A model generated the notes under the pieces. The model was given only the letters and a program-made list of their open reading frames with translations. It ran no database searches and had not been told where the DNA came from. This document shows, in pieces, positions 8,543-9,421 of a stretch of DNA of 9,421 nucleotides. Location of the stretch: contig JACQCL010000058.1 of NCBI GenBank assembly GCA_016201645.1, forward strand, positions 1-9,421, given 5' to 3'. Position 1 is the stretch's first letter. Each line of letters starts with the position of its first letter. Origin of the DNA: Candidatus Rokuibacteriota bacterium. Lineage in GTDB: Bacteria > Methylomirabilota > Methylomirabilia > Rokubacteriales > CSP1-6. Both the position numbers and the translations under genes were made by a program.

Positions 8543-9421
8543 CGGCTCCTGCCCGGCGGCGTGAAGGCCAACACGGCGTAGCGGTCGGGAAGGAGATAGC
8601 GGCGCGCTGCCTCGCGGATCTCTTCGCGTGACACGCTCCGCAGCCGCGCCAGATAGCGCAACTGCTCCTCGAGACGCCAGACCGTCTCGGCCAATCCGTA
8701 CTGAGAGGCCAGCCCCTCGGCCGTCTCGGCCGCGAAGGCGTGCTCGGACTCCGATGCGGTGATCGCCCGCCGGCGCTCGGCTTCGGTGACCCCCTCAGTC
8801 TGGATGCGCCGGATCTCCTCGAGGACAACCTCCTCGACCGTCCGGACGTTTGCCGGCTCCAGCTGGGCGGTAACGCTCAGCAGGCCCCCACCTTGGAGCG
8901 CCGTGTAGCCGGCGCGGACGGCGGAGACCAGTCGCCTCTGCTCCCGGAGCACCTGATTCAGCCTGGAGCTTCGCGAGCCGCCGAGGACCGAAGCGAGAAG
9001 ATCCACGGCAAAGACATCCGCGTGATCCAGCGCCGGGGCGCTCCAGCCCAGCGCCAGGTGGGCCTGCTTCTCGTTGCGCGACACCACGTGTCGGCGCACC
9101 CCTGGCAGCGAGGGGGGAGGTGGCAGAGGCGGACGATGGTACCCGGCCGGCGGAACCTTCCCGAATGAGCGCGCGACCGCGGTGCGGACCTCCACGGGGT
9201 CCACCGCTCCGACGACGACGAGCGTCATGTTCTCAGGCACGTAATGGCGCTTGTAGTACGCGCGGAGCGTCTCGCGGGTGGCCGTCTTGAGCGCGGCCTC
9301 GTTCCCGAGGACGGGGCGCCCGTACGGGTGCCCCGGAAAAACCTGCGCGTAGAGTTGGCGGACCAGGGAAGACCGCGGGTTATCCTCGCCGAGCCGAACC
9401 TCCTCGAAGACCACTTGCCGC
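8539..9421 (-). CDS. M16 zinc peptidase subunit, 5' end outside the window
   Basis: This is the 3' portion (293 visible codons) of an M16 peptidase gene. The frame is open to the right edge, so the start, any signal peptide and the HXXEH motif are not visible. The first visible residues, RQVVFEEVRLGEDNP, match the family segment carrying the distal zinc-ligand Glu; the two Glu codons lie at 9400-9405. This suggests an intact metal site. PGHPYGRPVLG and the KRHYVPENMTLVVVG strand close the first half, and a proline-rich linker (PPLPPPPSLPG) leads to the C-terminal half. There, GGSRSSRL is followed by Arg (codon 8944-8946), but the expected Tyr seven residues on is Ser (codon 8923-8925). It is therefore the likely catalytic partner of the next gene, with which it overlaps by four bases. 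GTG at 9414 is an internal Val codon, not the start. Confidence 0.93.
   Translation of the reverse strand, partial: RQVVFEEVRLGEDNPRSSLVRQLYAQVFPGHPYGRPVLGNEAALKTATRETLRAYYKRHYVPENMTLVVVGAVDPVEVRTAVARSFGKVPPAGYHRPPLPPPPSLPGVRRHVVSRNEKQAHLALGWSAPALDHADVFAVDLLASVLGGSRSSRLNQVLREQRRLVSAVRAGYTALQGGGLLSVTAQLEPANVRTVEEVVLEEIRRIQTEGVTEAERRRAITASESEHAFAAETAEGLASQYGLAETVWRLEEQLRYLARLRSVSREEIREAARRYLLPDRYAVLAFTPPGRSR

Overview
The window is a compact block of seven protein genes, all on the minus strand, so in the direction of transcription it reads from high to low coordinates. The DNA is very GC-rich, coding density is near complete, and two gene junctions are 4-base ATGA overlaps. A Sec-type signal peptide, an M16B peptidase pair and a SecA with a C-terminal zinc motif suggest a GC-rich Gram-negative bacterium. 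The best guess is a deltaproteobacterial, Methylomirabilota or Rokubacteria-like lineage, but this is inference from gene style and order, not a demonstrated placement.

Layout in transcription order. (1) The 3' part of an M16 family peptidase gene enters from the right edge (9421-8539). It overlaps by 4 bases a second, secreted M16 gene (8542-7226). The two look like the two subunits of one heteromeric processing protease. The downstream protein has lost the zinc-binding HXXEH motif but keeps the substrate-binding Arg/Tyr pair. The upstream one keeps the distal Glu region but has lost the Tyr. (2) Nine bases on is a GTG-initiated rhomboid intramembrane serine protease (7216-6497). These three genes form a likely envelope-proteolysis transcription unit.

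(3) A 160-base gap (6337-6496) holds the clearest promoter of the window (TTGCCG-N18-TATAAT) and a perfect 9-bp hairpin in the leader. It drives tlyA (rRNA 2'-O-methyltransferase), overlapping nadK (NAD kinase), then recN (DNA break repair) after an 87-base spacer containing two overlapping inverted repeats, then secA (preprotein translocase ATPase) 36 bases later. The last 52 bases downstream of secA hold no gene.

The second cluster combines ribosome modification, NADP supply, DNA repair and protein export. tlyA-nadK-recN is a recurring bacterial gene neighbourhood; secA at its end is less standard. No mobile element, CRISPR array, tRNA or rRNA is visible. The window is mostly ordinary housekeeping DNA. 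The points that merit a second look are the split active site of the M16 pair and the small palindromic elements before tlyA and recN.
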